From Bombyx mori (taxonomy: Eukaryota > Arthropoda > Insecta > Lepidoptera > Bombycidae), in assembly GCF_030269925.1 (NCBI RefSeq), contig NC_085116.1, forward strand, positions 17,236,001 through 17,300,000: DNA of 64,000 nt, read 5' to 3'. Made by a program: the position numbers and the translations under genes. Shown piece after piece: positions 22,001 through 34,800 of the stretch. Under the pieces are notes generated by a model that was not told the origin of the DNA, did not search any database, and saw only the letters and a program-made list of their open reading frames with translations. The stretch's first letter is position 1. Each line of letters begins with the position of its first letter.

Positions 22001-25000
22001 GCTAAGTGGTCACCGGAGCATACATCACTATGCATGCTGCCATTCACTCTGGGACATAAGGTCTATATCGCAATTTTTATAGTTTAACGGCTGTCCAACC
22101 CTTCTAACTGTTACGCCTTACTCAATCAAATCAAATGAAATCAAATAAAAAAAAATTTATTCAACATAAATTAAAGTACATACTTGTTGAACGTCAAAAG
22201 AACTACCGCCAATTCACAAGAACTAGCCTCCGTCCTGAGAAGAATTGGCAAGAAACTCAGTGGGCATGTCTTTTTTTTTTTTAATATGAAATTATTATAT
22301 ATTTATTTTTTAATATTAGATTATTATTTTTTTAAATATGATTTTTTTACAATGAGTATTATAACGTAACAATTACTACAATATTGAAATGCCCGGAGCG
22401 AGCAACTCATTCCCACTTTGTGCAATCTTCTAGATAATCATTGACTTTATAGTAAGCTTTATTGCACAGATGTTCTTTAATAGTTTTCTTAAACCTATGT
22501 ATATGTAGGGTCTGAACATCTTGTGGGATTTTGTTGTACAGGCGCACAGACAAACACCCGAATGAATTTCGTATCTTACTTATGTAACCCACTCATCGGC
22601 ACAACAAGCTTGTGTTTGTTCCTAGTATTTCTATTATGAATGTCCGACTTTTTAGGAAACTCCTCAATATGTTTACGAACATACATCAAATTTTCAGAAA
22701 TGTACTGGGATGGCATAGTGAGAACTTTAATTTCTTTAAATTTCTGCCTCAGGGATTCCCTTGAGTGCATGTTATAAATAGCACGTATAGCTCTTTTCTG
22801 CAGAATAAATATCATTTCTACATCGGCCGCATTGCCTCATAGCAAAATGCCATAGGACATGACACTGTGGAAGTAACTAAAGTAAACTAAACGAGCCGTG
22901 TCCGCGTTTGGTAACGTACTGTGTCACGGCAGAAGTTAACAGGGTGACGTTGCCTACACCTACGAGTTCATGAAACAATCCTACCACTAATAAATTGTAA
23001 GTCTGACTATTTTACAATGAACTACCAATTCAATAGGGAGAATCCTACAAACAGTCACGTTTGCGCAGTTAAGTGGTTGCAAAATTAGAGTACATTCTGA
23101 TAGAAAAAGCGGTCCTGCGGATACTGAAGAGCAAAATGCATCTCTAAAGTTTCATCCACGAATGTCGTCAAGCATTACATTCTATCACAGAAGGTTTATC
23201 GGTCTCAACCAATAAACTCCTGACAAACGAAAGAGCACGCGAAGTAAAACCGAGGTCAACCCGTTAGCTATTCCATTTTAATAGACAACTGAGAACTGTA
23301 GTTGGTGCAATCATTGGCTATGGGCTATACGCATACACTAAACATCTGTCAGAATAGCTATTGTAGTGCCTGCATGGAGGTAAACGAGACCACTGCTCAC
23401 ATGGTCGTGCTGCATTGCCAGATATCAATCAGGCCTCGAAGCTAGCTCTTTCATGCAGCTGGCTAACGAGCTAAAGGAGCTAGGGTGATGCTCACAAGAT
23501 CCGTCGTCACCCATGAAAATAGGGACGCCAGAGAATTGTCCGTAAATTGTATTGCGTAAAGTCTGCAGATGTTGGGAACTGACCAATAACAAGGAATATT
23601 TTTAGGATCCTATCCACCAAACGACTCCTCTTGCTTTGCCGGGGTCAGAAACCGAGCAGAGTAGGGCTCCCGCAGACAACATTACAACAAAGCTCGCGGC
23701 GGCACCCCTAGGAAGCCTGATCGAAGAAACAGCAGTAACTAAAGCCGAAGTCACTATTCCTGTTTTTATATCCTCCAGGTTCTTCCCCATATCGGTTATC
23801 TAAACCTCTGCTTTCATTATGAGTACTCATACTGAGAAATACGGTCTTCGTGCTGTTGAGCCTGCTCCTTCATTACTCTCTCTATCCCGGTACAGCTGTT
23901 TCTTCAACCAATTAGCCTGATCGTCTTAGCGGTGAGTATGCTCGTCCTGACACCTGGTTTGCTTCTCTTGGTTTGCTCTTGGAGTTTGCGAACCAGTTCC
24001 TGCTTATCGTACTGCTCCTGCTGCTCTTGGTGGCATGCCAGTTCTTGTAAATACACCATTAAGGTGGCAAGGTTAGGAGCCATCATGGTTGGAGAAACAC
24101 AGAATGTAGCCACGATTGTTTCCATTGTCGCTGATGAGTTCTTGCAGTTCACCGGTCTGTGATTTGAACGTTCCCATAAACCACCTTTGGTCTAACTCTT
24201 GCAGCTGCTAACCTCTGGTAACAATTTTTCTACATGATTCTTCAGTAAGACAGGCATTATTTATCACACATATCTGTCATTGATTCACAATAACTATTCA
24301 CAATAAATCGGAACTCCGAGCTGGTCCTCAGGGTAAATAAATAGAACCTTCTTTGTTGTCTATGTTTTTTAGTTGTTACGACGATGTCTACAGTATTCCA
24401 AAATATTCTCAATAGAACATTCTCAGAGCCATTAGAACACTCTCGATACATTTGAAGCTACTTAAATATTCTCGAATGTTTGAGTTATTCCAATATCTGT
24501 TTTTGCTGTGTTATGAGAGATAGTGTTATTTGTACAGGCATAATACTATGAAGTGAAATGGTTTACAGACAACAAATTTATTCAGCAATCTATAAGAGCC
24601 AACAGCATCAGTTTATTCCTCAACACAATCATCGTAAGTAAGAACTTATGAAAGCATGTGCAGATAACAATATTGCAGTTAAATGGATTCAGCATCTACA
24701 CAGGTTATAAAGGTGATACAAGACAATTTGGAAAGAACTAAGTGATTACAATAATTCAAGGGAAGACATATCAAGAGTCAAACACTCTCCAATATAATTA
24801 AAGTAAAAAATGGTATTTAGTGTACTGATTGATCAGTCTAATGGGTTATTTAAACAAATATTCTTTACTCTAAATTGTAGGTTTCATACACATTCTTTTT
24901 CACAGAGACAGCATGGTGGCAGTTTAGACAGTTAAATCAATCCTGTTAGAATGTGATTAAGTTCTAGAATATCAGGCAACATACCTTGATACCATAAGCC

Positions 25001-25714
25001 ACCTACAACATGAAGGGACTGATCTGTTTCTTAAAGCAGAAATGGCAAAAGTGAGAATTTCTTCCTACATGCATAATAGGTACTTGGTCAACATCATCAT
25101 ATCATGATGATGAGTCCTAAATTTCAACAATGTTGCCAATCCATCTGGTTATGTACTAAATTTTCACACAATTGAAGAGTTTCTTACCATATTTCTTCTT
25201 TAGCCAGTCTTCAGGTACCGGGCAGTAAGAACCCGTGGGATCGACATCACCTAGTGTGGGAACTTTACTTGGTCGACCTAGTTTTGACCTCCATCTCTGG
25301 GCGGCTAGTGTTTCTAGAAAGATTTAGATCCCATTCATAAAATAACTAGATTATGTCGTCTCAATGACAGGTTCACGACGCAATACCTTCGAATTCTTCT
25401 TTGACTCGGTTTGATTCATATTCTTGAAGTGCACTTAACAACATCTTCCTTTCTTCATCAATCAAATGTAATACCAGTTCTCTTGCGTAGGCTTTTGTCA
25501 ATGGCCCGGACAGCTGTGCAGGCTCTTCAAAATCCTTAGAAGTAGGACCAAGCCCCAAGTTACGAATATGTATTCCAGTAGGAACAAGTAACTTCCTATT
25601 TGTACGTACGGAATAAGCACTTTGCCTTACTTGTTGTTTGGGAATATAACAACTATAACTGGAACATATAGTAAATGGTCTACAAATTTTCCAAAACCCC
25701 CACATGTTTTTCAT
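19088..25714 (-). CDS. TMEM65: Transmembrane protein 65 homologue, five exons
   Basis: Coding exons on the minus strand are 25714-25387, 25313-25188, 20568-20501, 20066-19863 and 19201-19088, totalling 279 codons plus stop; human TMEM65 is about 240 residues. All junctions have GT-AG borders and keep frame. Diagnostic blocks are AYARELVLHLIDEERKMLL, then SIPFIGFGFLDNFIMIIA, then SAYITLSTMAAAALGNTFSD, then VLGITLGCFLGMTPLLF: three hydrophobic segments in the family order. The first 40 residues are basic and lack acids, as expected of a mitochondrial presequence. TMEM65 is known as an inner-mitochondrial-membrane protein linked to sodium/calcium exchange. The large third intron (4.6 kb) holds repeats. 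It lies divergently to VPS13D. Confidence 0.92.
20787..21185 (+). repeat. Bm1-like SINE with intact tRNA-like promoter
   Basis: Head GTCGTCGTGGCCTAACGGAT followed by an intact B-box (GGTGTTCGAATCCCGC). Of the copies in the window it has the best-preserved internal polymerase III promoter. The body has a deletion near 20995 and its 3' end is diverged. Confidence 0.85.
21270..21385 (+). repeat. Diverged Bm1-like fragment
   Basis: Degenerate match to the SINE 3' third: TATCTACAGGCTTCGATAACC and CACTTAACACCATGTGGATCG. It may be a secondary insertion or an old duplicate next to the copy ending at 21185. Confidence 0.45.
21940..22045 (-). repeat. Diverged Bm1-like fragment
   Basis: TTATTGTATTGATGAGTTGACG, then CCCACCTGGTGCTAAGTGG, resembles the minus-strand 3' end of the SINE with many substitutions. 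Confidence 0.5.
22130..22870 (-). mobile_element. LINE 3' fragment (reverse-transcriptase C-terminus plus 3' UTR)
   Basis: Minus-strand reading gives QKRAIRAIYNMHSRESLRQK (22815 downward) and, after a frame break near 22590, NSFGCLSVRLYNKIPQDVQ followed by RFKKTIKEHLC: the conserved post-RT tail of Jockey/CR1-type LINEs. The 3' UTR continues to a tract of A-rich TCAAATGAAATCAAATAAA units at about 22130. It is 5'-truncated and frameshifted, so inactive. The fragment at 1060-1265 is the same family. Confidence 0.8.
22918..22995 (-). repeat. Bm1-like fragment
   Basis: GTGTCACGGCAGAAGTTAAC, then a decayed CCTACACCTACGAGTTCATG block and CCTACCACTAATAA, match the minus-strand centre of the SINE. 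Confidence 0.5.
23340..23450 (+). pseudogene. Possible R1-type LINE remnant
   Basis: A plus-strand stretch reads CSACMEVNETTAHMVVLHC. The spacing C-x2-C, E-T-x2-H, C is that of the zinc-finger-like C-terminus of R1-clade reverse transcriptases. The flanks show no further recognisable RT, so the assignment is tentative. Confidence 0.35.
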
Positions 25715-26112
25715 TTTACTTAATCGTGCACTTGACCATTACAAAACAACAAATAGGTAGATATGGTAGGTATAAAACTCAACTTTGGAAATTAGCACAG
25801 GATGACAGTGACAGGTTTCTTTCGAGTCCTTTTTCATTTATTTCATTCGTCTACTGGAAGAGCAAATGGAACGAAGCTCATAAAGCTTTTATAAAAATTT
25901 CGTCTGTTGTTTGAAAAGTATAAAGGAAAGATAATGAAGTTGATTTTGAAACGAAAAAGAAATGGAATTATATGAATTAATTTAAAAAAACTAACTACGG
26001 AATGAAATTAACTATCTCTCAATTAAAATGTGGATTTTTCTGAATTCAATGGATGATTTGGAGGAATCCCCAAGTTTTTGTTTTTGTTTTGTAGATAGTT
26101 AACAGATACATA

Positions 26113-28102
26113 CAGACCGTTCACCATAAGATGTCCCCTGCCTTGAAAGTTGGTAGCATTGCCAACGGTGTTGCAAACAATATATGTACCTTTTACCCCC
26201 CATTATCTTGTGTGTAATGTAAAATTATTGTTTTGGCTTAATAAAGACCCCCTATATTAGTTTTTCTTCAATATCTTCAAAGTACAAATATCGACCTAGC
26301 TTATTTTTATTATGTCTAGATAATATATAGCTAAAAGACTAGGAAGGTTGTAAATTATAACACAATTTAAATTTGAAATTATTTATTTATTGCATTTTTA
26401 CTGACAGTAATTATGGTCGAAAGAAACGCTTCCAGACATATCACTGTCACTTGCATAAGCGTCGTCTTACGTATCCGAATCTGTGCTGCTCTCGTTTCCT
26501 AGTTCAATTATGAATTTATCCGTAATATTATCCATGCAGCCATCACGTTCATAAAAATTGTCTTCTAAATGTATTACGTGTTCACACTGTTTTTGCCAAT
26601 CCTGAGGAGTTGTCGATGAAAAATCTTCTTCAGTTAACTTCACGATATTACCAGCTTCTAGGCCGACATTATTGCTAGCTACTCGTCTCTTTGAAAGACT
26701 CCACATAAACTCAATAATATTTAAGTCACAAGTATAGGGGGGCAACCTAACCACTTTATGGCCATGACTTATCAATAATTGGTCAGCCTCATAAATGGGC
26801 GCTTCTTTGTGCTCTTTTATAATTTGATAAAGCTGTGCTTTCAACATTGTCGGTAAATAAGATAATTCCTTATTTGTAATCCATTCTTGCATTTGGACTT
26901 TTGAGGAACTCATAGTAGGTGCTTTATTTACTTGTACTGTATGATAGGGAGCATTATCCATGACGATTAACGAGTTTGGAGGCAAATTGGGTATAAGTTT
27001 CTCTGAAAGCCATTTCATAAAATTTGTTCTATTCATATCGTCATGGTAGTCCCCTGATTTACTCTATGATTTAAAAATCAATTGAGCATTAGAAATGAAC
27101 CCCATTTCTCCACCTGCATTAACAATAATCCATCGCGTTCCAGGAGAATCACTTGTTAGTACTCCGTCCTCGTCACCTTTTTGCCAATATTTTTGCACAG
27201 CATATGATGCGTGAATGTATGTTTCATCTAAGAAAACTATTGGCCGACCTTCTACACGATTTTGCCTCATAGTATCGATATACTTGCGTCTCCATGCAAC
27301 TATGTCGTGTCTTTCCATTAAAATTTTCCGCTTCGAACCACACTTTTTGTATTGAAATCCGATTCGTTTTAAAATTTTCCACATAGTAGTTCGACCTCCA
27401 CCAAAGTTTATATCATTCCTTAATTCAATAAGTAATTTATTCAAAGTAGGAACAACTTTTCTGACAGTATACATTTCATGGATTTTATTTCTTAATGCGC
27501 ATAAATCGAAATCATCAAGATCCACCGTTTTACGTTTTTGACGGTGTTTTCCAGGAGACTTGAGTTTTTGATACGTAGAGGCAGCAACTTCACCTTATTT
27601 AGTTATTCTACTCACGGTTTTCTCCGACATGCCTGAAATAGACACATAAAATTTGTATCCTTTTATAAAATTTAATCTTTATATAAACTCAAGTAGTGAC
27701 CATATTATCGAAATAAATTAAATTCACTGAGATGTGTACTTTTTTATTTTAATTCTTTATGTCAGTAAATTCTTATTACCCATACTAAAGGCATTGTGTC
27801 TGAAGCTTGTATCCCCTTTTTACTAACCTGTCATTGCGGCGACTCGTGCTCGCACTTGATCGAGTCTAATTAACGGGGCTTGGTTTGCCTTTTCTCTCTC
27901 ACAAAAGGCACGAACCTTCAACACAATCTCTCTTGCACTGCTTTTAAATGGCTTTGGCATGATTAATTTCAAAGATATTAAATATTAACACAAAAACTAA
28001 ATGCACACGTCACAACAGACAATCTGACAACAACAGATTGACAAAAATGACAAGTAATAGTGCCAACATCACGGCAGGGGACAACTTACGGTGAACGATC
28101 TG
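26113..28102 (-). mobile_element. Tc1/mariner-superfamily transposon between TMEM65 and VPS13D
   Basis: Termini are CAGACCGTTCACCATAAG (left, from 26113) and CAGATCGTTCACCGTAAG (right, complement, ending 28102), continuing into TGTCCCCTGCC on both sides, about 45 bp of inverted repeat with a few mismatches. TA duplications lie at 26111-26112 and 28103-28104. About 1990 bp, carrying one intron-containing transposase gene on the minus strand. It fills most of the spacer between the two divergent host genes. Confidence 0.85.
26467..27960 (-). pseudogene. IS630/Tc1-type DDE transposase with two stop codons
   Basis: The first exon (27960-27828) encodes a helix-turn-helix-like start with CEREKANQAPLIRLDQVRAR. 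A 195-nt GT-AG intron (27827-27633) follows, then the catalytic part. DDE signatures are PIVFLDETYIHA, SLIVMDNAPYHT and LNIIEFMWSL (third acidic residue Glu). Two in-frame stops break it: TAA at 27597-27595 and TAG at 27066-27064; otherwise the frame is continuous to the stop at 26467. The low number of lesions indicates fairly recent decay. An intron inside the gene and the acidic C-terminus are as in other insect members I recall. Confidence 0.85.
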
Positions 28103-28498
28103 TAACTCTTAGAGCCAAGTTTTGTGGCATGTCAAGTGTCAAGACATTCCATCAATTATTGTTACGATGTGTTATGTCATTTATGTCACACTCTGACACA
28201 GAAATTCTTGAAGTTCTTGAACGATTGATGTTAATCAACCGCAACATTTGAGATTATATTAGAGAAATAAACGAATATTCGAATTGTACACTCTTAATGA
28301 GCAAGACAACTGCACAATATTTACCCTAAACACAGCATAAAGTACGAATTTCTTATAATAATTATATATATGGGTGCTAAAGGTCATCTGATCGTAATGT
28401 TGATGTCATAGTTTTGATGAGATTACATGTTTTTAGATAATTCTGAATCGCGGACAGGTGTGCGATAATAGTAAACAAAGTAGAAACCAACATGCACG

Positions 28499-28501
28499 AT
28501 G
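28499..28501 (+). promoter_or_regulatory. VPS13D: VPS13D start codon under an overlapping upstream ATG
   Basis: An ATG at 28492 lies 7 nt upstream of the VPS13D ATG in another frame. After splicing to exon 2 it stays open deep into exon 2. Ribosomes must skip or leak past it, so VPS13D translation may be damped unless transcription starts between them. Confidence 0.5.
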
Positions 28502-31500
28502 TTGGAAGGTCTAGTTGCTTGGGTCTTGAACAATTATCTTGGGAAATACGTGGAGAACTTGAATACAGACCAATTGAGTATCGCTCTACTTTCTGGTAAG
28601 TTTCCAATTGATGTCACAGATTTATTTATGTAAACAAGTATCACACTAAGTGCATGAATTACCTTGTGCATTATGCTTATTCTTGGTTCTTAATTTTTTG
28701 GAATAAAATACGAACATTTAAGTAGTAATCAAATTGCAAATGTAAATATAAATAATAGTGAAACGTAAAAAAATATATGTGGGAAATTTCATTTATGTAC
28801 TTAGGAAAATAAAAAAAATTGAGAGGTTCATTAATTATATTAAAAAAAAATTGCTATTGACATACCGAAGACCGTTGAGGCTTTTCTGTACAGTGAATGC
28901 AACACACTTTCCTAATAGCACCAATAACTCTGAAATCTCTCACTATTGAGGCAGTGCTATTACTATACTGAGTACATTGTTGCAACCATAATACTAAATT
29001 ATTCTCGGAAAATGTGCTGTTTCTTTTTAATTCAGATTATACCACAAAAGTACATTTAAGGAATAATTAAGACTCAGATAATGATAAACAAAATAGTTAA
29101 ATGAAATTTATAAGCAATTAAAATTGTGTTTTCAGGCAAAGTAGAGTTGGAAAATCTTCCTCTGAAGAAAGATGCTCTGCGTCACTTGGGTCTACCTGTG
29201 GAAGTCAAGGCTGGCTTCATTGGGAAGGTACAGCTTCAGATTCCAGTCCGTCAGATACGCTCAGCACCATGGGTTATTGCAATAGAAAAACTTTATTTGG
29301 TAGCAGCTCCTGTTAACCTTGATGAAGTGAGTAAATCTATTGTGATCTGTTGTGTTTATGTAAATATATAAAATGTAATGTACTTAAAAGACAAGAAACA
29401 CATTTCAAAGTAAAATAGAATGTATGATAGGATACTATGATAAAAATGATGCCTGTTGAATCCAAGATAAGCAGAATATTTAAAGTCCTAACAAGCTAGA
29501 ATATAAAGTTGAGGCAACATCAAAAGCTAACTTATAAATCAGTTATATGCCCAGCACCGGCAATGTGATTATAAAATTTTGTTAAATGTTATGAGTAATG
29601 GTTTTTTATTATTTATTGCTTAGATGGATGGACGATCTCACAGCCCACCTGGTGCAAAATGGTCACTAGAGCCCATGGACATCTACAACATAAATGTGCC
29701 ACCCACCTTGAGATATAAACTCTAAGGTCTCAAGTATAGTTACAACGACTGCCCTGCCCTTCAAAACGAAACACATTACTGTTTTACAGCAGAAATAGGC
29801 AGGGTGGTAGTACCTACCCTAGCGGACTCACAAGAGGTCCTACCACCAGTAATTACGCAAATTATAATTTTGTGGGTTTGATTTTTATTACACGATGTTA
29901 ATACTTCACCGTTGATGTCACTAGTGAACATTTGTTGAGTATGTATTTCATTACAAAAATTGGTACCCGCCTGGGATTCGAATACCGGTGCATCGCTCAA
30001 CACAAATGCACCCGACGTCTTATCCTTTAGGCCACGACGACACAAAATAATAATGTAATAAAATCTCAACGGTAATTTAATGAAACTTTGGAAGTCACCA
30101 GTAAATATTTCGGTAGTATTGTACCTAACTCAGGATTCTATTTTTGGAATTCAATACCTTAAAGTTAGTGCTAAGAAGTATCTTAGCTATTATGCTTGAA
30201 ATTCTTTCAGGGAATGCAAAATTGTATTTTTACCACTCAAAGAAAAGATTTTACCATTCAAAATTGGTTAATCAAGTATCATTCAACAAAAATAGCTTTA
30301 AGTTAGAAAATGGAACAAAATAATAATTGGCCTAATTTACAAAACGATTATCAGTCAGGACGGGGAAATAGATTAGGAATCTAATCAAGCCCTTAATAAA
30401 TTAAACCTTTCTGTTAGTCTTACAAACATCTTATCAGCATTTCCAGATTGATGCAACATTAAGCTGTTATGATTGATAATTTTGATATTATGTCACATGT
30501 CTGATAAGAGTTTCTAAACAAATTGTGTTGTTAAAATAGTTTTTATAGACACAATTTGGTTTAACTTCAAAGATAGGTTTTCTTGAGTCAAAAATGGTGA
30601 AAATGAGCGATTATGAAAATAAAGTATCCAAAGTAACAAAAGTGACCCAAAAGTATTAGAAACACAGGCAATTGATATAATTAAATGCAAGATTAAACCA
30701 TAACAATTGTTTTAGAAAATGGAAATGACTTATTTGTACAAGAAAAACTGTCAGATATGTCGATGTTACTTGATCTTCACAATCCCTGGTCCACCATAAA
30801 GCATTTGTGTGGTTCAGCTAAAAAAATCATAAAGTTACTGAATGAGACTAACCTAAAAATAAATGTCAGTATCACAGGCGCCAAAATAGTCAGTGCTGCA
30901 TAAAATTGGGCAGATGATCATTTAATTACTAAACATTTACTCAATTTAATCCATTTACTATATTATAACAAAATGTAAAATTTTCGAAGAATTAAATTAT
31001 GAATGTTATTACATTACACATTGTAAACAGTGGGATAGTGAAGCAGAGGCTCATCATGCACATGAACGTAAAGTAGCCCTTCTAGACGCCCTGGAGGCTC
31101 AGTGGCGCGCCGAACACGAGGCCTCCGACGCTGGGTACTACGCCACCTCGTACTCCTCGTGGCTCAGCTATGGAACAGGACTTCTTGCAAATATTGTTGA
31201 AAATTTACAGGTCAGGGAAACAAAATATTTTCGGACTTTTTATATGTATTTTTTTTCCTTCGAGCCCTGGCCCAAACTGCCTACGAGGATCTTTACAAAA
31301 TTCCGTGTTTTGTTTTTATGTAGATACTAGCTGACCCGGCAGACTTCGTAATGCCTTAATCGATAAATAAAAGACGATAAAGGAAAAACAAAATTGTTAC
31401 TTTTATTTAATTCCGAGCATTTTCATATTTATTTACCTTTTAAAACTTCTCTGAACTTCCACAAATCATTCAAGACCAAAATTAGTCAAATCGGTCCAGC

Positions 31501-31825
31501 CGTTCTCGAGTTTTAGCGAGACTACGAACAGCAATTCAATGATAGCCTATAACAATGAATATTTTTGGTTCAGTTGAAGATAATCGATGTACACCTTCGA
31601 TACGAAGACACAGTCACCTGCGGACGCGCTTTCGCATGCGGGCTGACTGCGCAGTCGCTGGCGGCCGAGAGCTGCGACGCCAGCTGGAAGAAATGGTTCT
31701 CGCTGCTCCCCGACCCCGAGGGTCGCTCGCACAAGCTGCTGGAGCTGCAGCAACTGGCGCTCTACTGGGATCCCATCAGTACGCCGTCCGCTATGCTTGC
31801 CGAACTTGGTATAGCTGAACTTACG
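28499..31825 (+). CDS. VPS13D: VPS13D exons 1-4: chorein N-terminal domain
   Basis: Exons are 28499-28595, 29136-29326, 31031-31210 and 31574-31825. Exon 1 starts [20 protein letters not shown], the amphipathic chorein start, and joins as [23 protein letters not shown]. Exon 2 carries [20 protein letters not shown]; exon 4 has [11 protein letters not shown] and LALYWD. This end opens the lipid channel and contacts the donor membrane, often the ER. The start was chosen because the ATG at 28499 gives the canonical VPS13 beginning. Introns contain a Bm1-like SINE (29608-30042) and an RTE-like repeat. Confidence 0.95.
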
Positions 31826-34800
31826 GTTAGTTTTAAGAATAAGTAACATAACTCAACCCCTGTCGACTTCACTGGTAATGTAAGTGCTGCGAGCGGCCGG
31901 GGCTCCGGATACAATAATGAAGATACGTTCATTCACAGCTCTTCAATCTAAATTTAGGGGTAGCAATATGTTGTTGTTTCATCGGATCGTTTCTCTTCTC
32001 GTTGCTCTACGAGCTCTAGAATCGGACTTCTCGCGGCCCGCGCCCTTCGCGTCCGTAGCACAACTCATAACACGCAATGATTACGGTATTAATACGTAAT
32101 AGGTCCTTCCCCAACGCTCTAAATAATTGGTAACTGTGCCTGGAACTCGGTAACTGTTTAACAAGTTGTTGTGGCGCAGGAGCGCATGCGCGAGACGTGG
32201 CGCGCGGGGCACGCGTACGTGCTGGCGCCCACGTCGGCGCGCGCCCGCGTGTGCCGCGAGCGCACGGAGCAGCCGCTGCGCTGCCGGGAGCGCCCGCGGC
32301 TCGCCTGCCAGCTCACCCTCGACACGGTGCTGCTCAACCTCACCTCGGTAACCAACCGCTGCTGTCCTTTGATTATATAGACTGTTAATGTCGCGTTATC
32401 TGCTGTCCATTTGAAACCGAACCATTAAACCGTTTTTTATTTATGAGGTGGACACCTTACAACACTGCAATGTCTAGTACTCAGAAAATTGTGTTGTGCT
32501 TAGCGGCAGTACAGCGAGGCAGTCGGTTGCGCACTAGGGCTGGAGCGTATCGGGCGCGTGCGAGAGTTCCGCGCTCTCCGACCCTCCGTTCCAGTCAAGG
32601 GACACGTCAGAGACTGGTGGATCTATGCACTCTCCTGTCACATGCCACATAATAGATGTAAGTAACTTTTACACAAGATACCCAATAGCTTGAATGCCGT
32701 CCGTAGCAAAGCAGAGGTCTGGGCCGGATCTATATAATTATGTTGAGTGACTGGGTTGGGGCGCGCAGGGCGGCACCCGCGGCCCAGCTGGGCGGCGTGC
32801 GCCGGGCGGGCCCGCGCCGCGTGCGCGTACGTGCGCGTGTGCCTGCAGCTCGTGACGTCACCGGCCGCCGCGCTGCCGCCCGCCGACAAGGCCGCCAAGG
32901 ACGACTTCGAGTGGAACACTCCGCTGCACGTACTCAAGCCGCTTCGGGAGGTACGCTGCTTTCAGAACGGTTTCAATCAGAACTCAACCCCACAAACTCG
33001 TTTACAAAAACCTCTATCTCACCATAGCTCTATCCATAACTCTTGTACATAACCAAATGTTCAATAATAGTCTGAACCGCTGCTTCCAAACCTATAGAAT
33101 CAAAATAGTAAGAATGAAATTATGTATCACAGATAGCCATGCGGAGCGTTCCGAAAACGACCCCTGTTTCCAGTCCAGACAGACCATCATCAGGACGCAG
33201 CATGTTGGTGCATTGGTTCCCGCAGTGGTGGGGCTGGTACAGCTCTCCCGCAGTCTCCACGGATACCACCACCACACCCGTCACGGCACCTTCAACCCCC
33301 ACTCCTTCCACCCCTACCCCTATCCCCGCTCCTACATCGGCCCCCGCAGAGCTGGAAGAGGAGATACTTGACGTAATAGCGGACTCGCTCGAGAACAACA
33401 CTCTACTGAAGAAAGATATGGTATTCGGGAAGTTTGATTTCGTGTTGAACAAAGGATCTTTTAATTTGTTAATGGACAGTGAAGACGGAGAGGAGAGGTG
33501 AGTCTTCACTTTTATAATTTAACATTCATTGTATTGGTCTAGACCTGTAGGCTCGGCCTAGACTGTAGGGTTTGCGAACTCATGGTCTAGTGTCAGTCCA
33601 TGGTGTTAGTAGTTAGTTAAAACCCAAGACGCCATGACGTTGACGATGCCGCCAACCAGGAGTCAGATGCGAAGTCCAATTGAGGTTACGACTATTCTAC
33701 CATTCAGGTTGTATGTGAACCGTGTTCTGGTGTTGTTATTTGAAGGTTTACTTAATTGGGTGGTACACGTAATTGAGTCTGAGCAAACTAATCGATCCCC
33801 AACCGGAAATTGATACGGGACTTGCCCAACAAACACCCTATACTCCGAGGTACGATTTCAAAGTCAAGAATAATAGATAAATGAACGGGTAAGTCCCACG
33901 GGGCTCCGGGACGCGCGCATTACCGACTCGATGGTGCATCCTTGACGGCTTGTCCGTTCCTCGTCCGCGAATAATGAAGTTTGTATCGTCTCCCGCGACG
34001 ACTCGACGTAAAACCGACTATTACCAGTGCCACCTGAAGATTACGTACCGGTAGAGACAGCTGATGCGCATGTAGTTTTGTTGTGTAATGTCTATGTGGG
34101 CGTGTGCAGCGGCGTGGAGCTGGAGTTCGTGTGCGTGCGCGTGCAGACGGAGTGGAGGCCGCGGGGGGGCGCCGCGGGGGTGCACGTGTCCCTGGGGAGC
34201 CTGTGTCTCACGGAGCGGATCACGCCCGGGACGCTGTTCCCCGTCGTCTGTGCGCCTCAGGTGAACACTACACTTATGTCTACACTACGGATAATCCAGT
34301 GCTAGTAGGCTACTAGAAAACTTCTCGGAAGCGAGGTGTACATATACCACAAAGTAGCGCGAGCCCGGGACTTGATTTGAACTATATTATATGGAAAGTG
34401 CAGAAGTTGTTTTTGGGACGATATGATTCTTTACCATAGTGAAAACCCGGTATATGCGCGGGGTCATTGATCTCATGGGAACTAGGGATCGTCTCTCAGT
34501 TGCTTACAGTTATGATTATGGGTTCGCTGACACGGCGCAGTGCATCGTTATTATTCGTTTACGTTATGGTAATTATTTATTAACTATTGCATAGAATTTC
34601 CAGATGAACTTCATTTCAATTGGTATTTATACATACGAACTACGAATGAAATTGATTGCTGATTTTTTGCTTAGATGTAGGGACGAATTCGTGGCCCACT
34701 CGGTATTAAGCGATTACCGGAGCTTATGAGACATCAAAACGCGAAAGCCGCCGCCCACCATGAGATTTGAGGTCTATATCTCAATTGTGTAGTATTTACG

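Larger units (their letters stand above)
20569..25187 (-). other. TMEM65: 4.6 kb TMEM65 intron with repeats
   Basis: Donor at 25187-25186 and acceptor (TTTCAG) just above 20568. It contains Bm1-like SINEs, a LINE 3' end and a possible R1-like remnant. The small ORFs at 21597-21812 and 23602-24162 have no recognised function. For 24163-25187 I see nothing. Confidence 0.7.
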
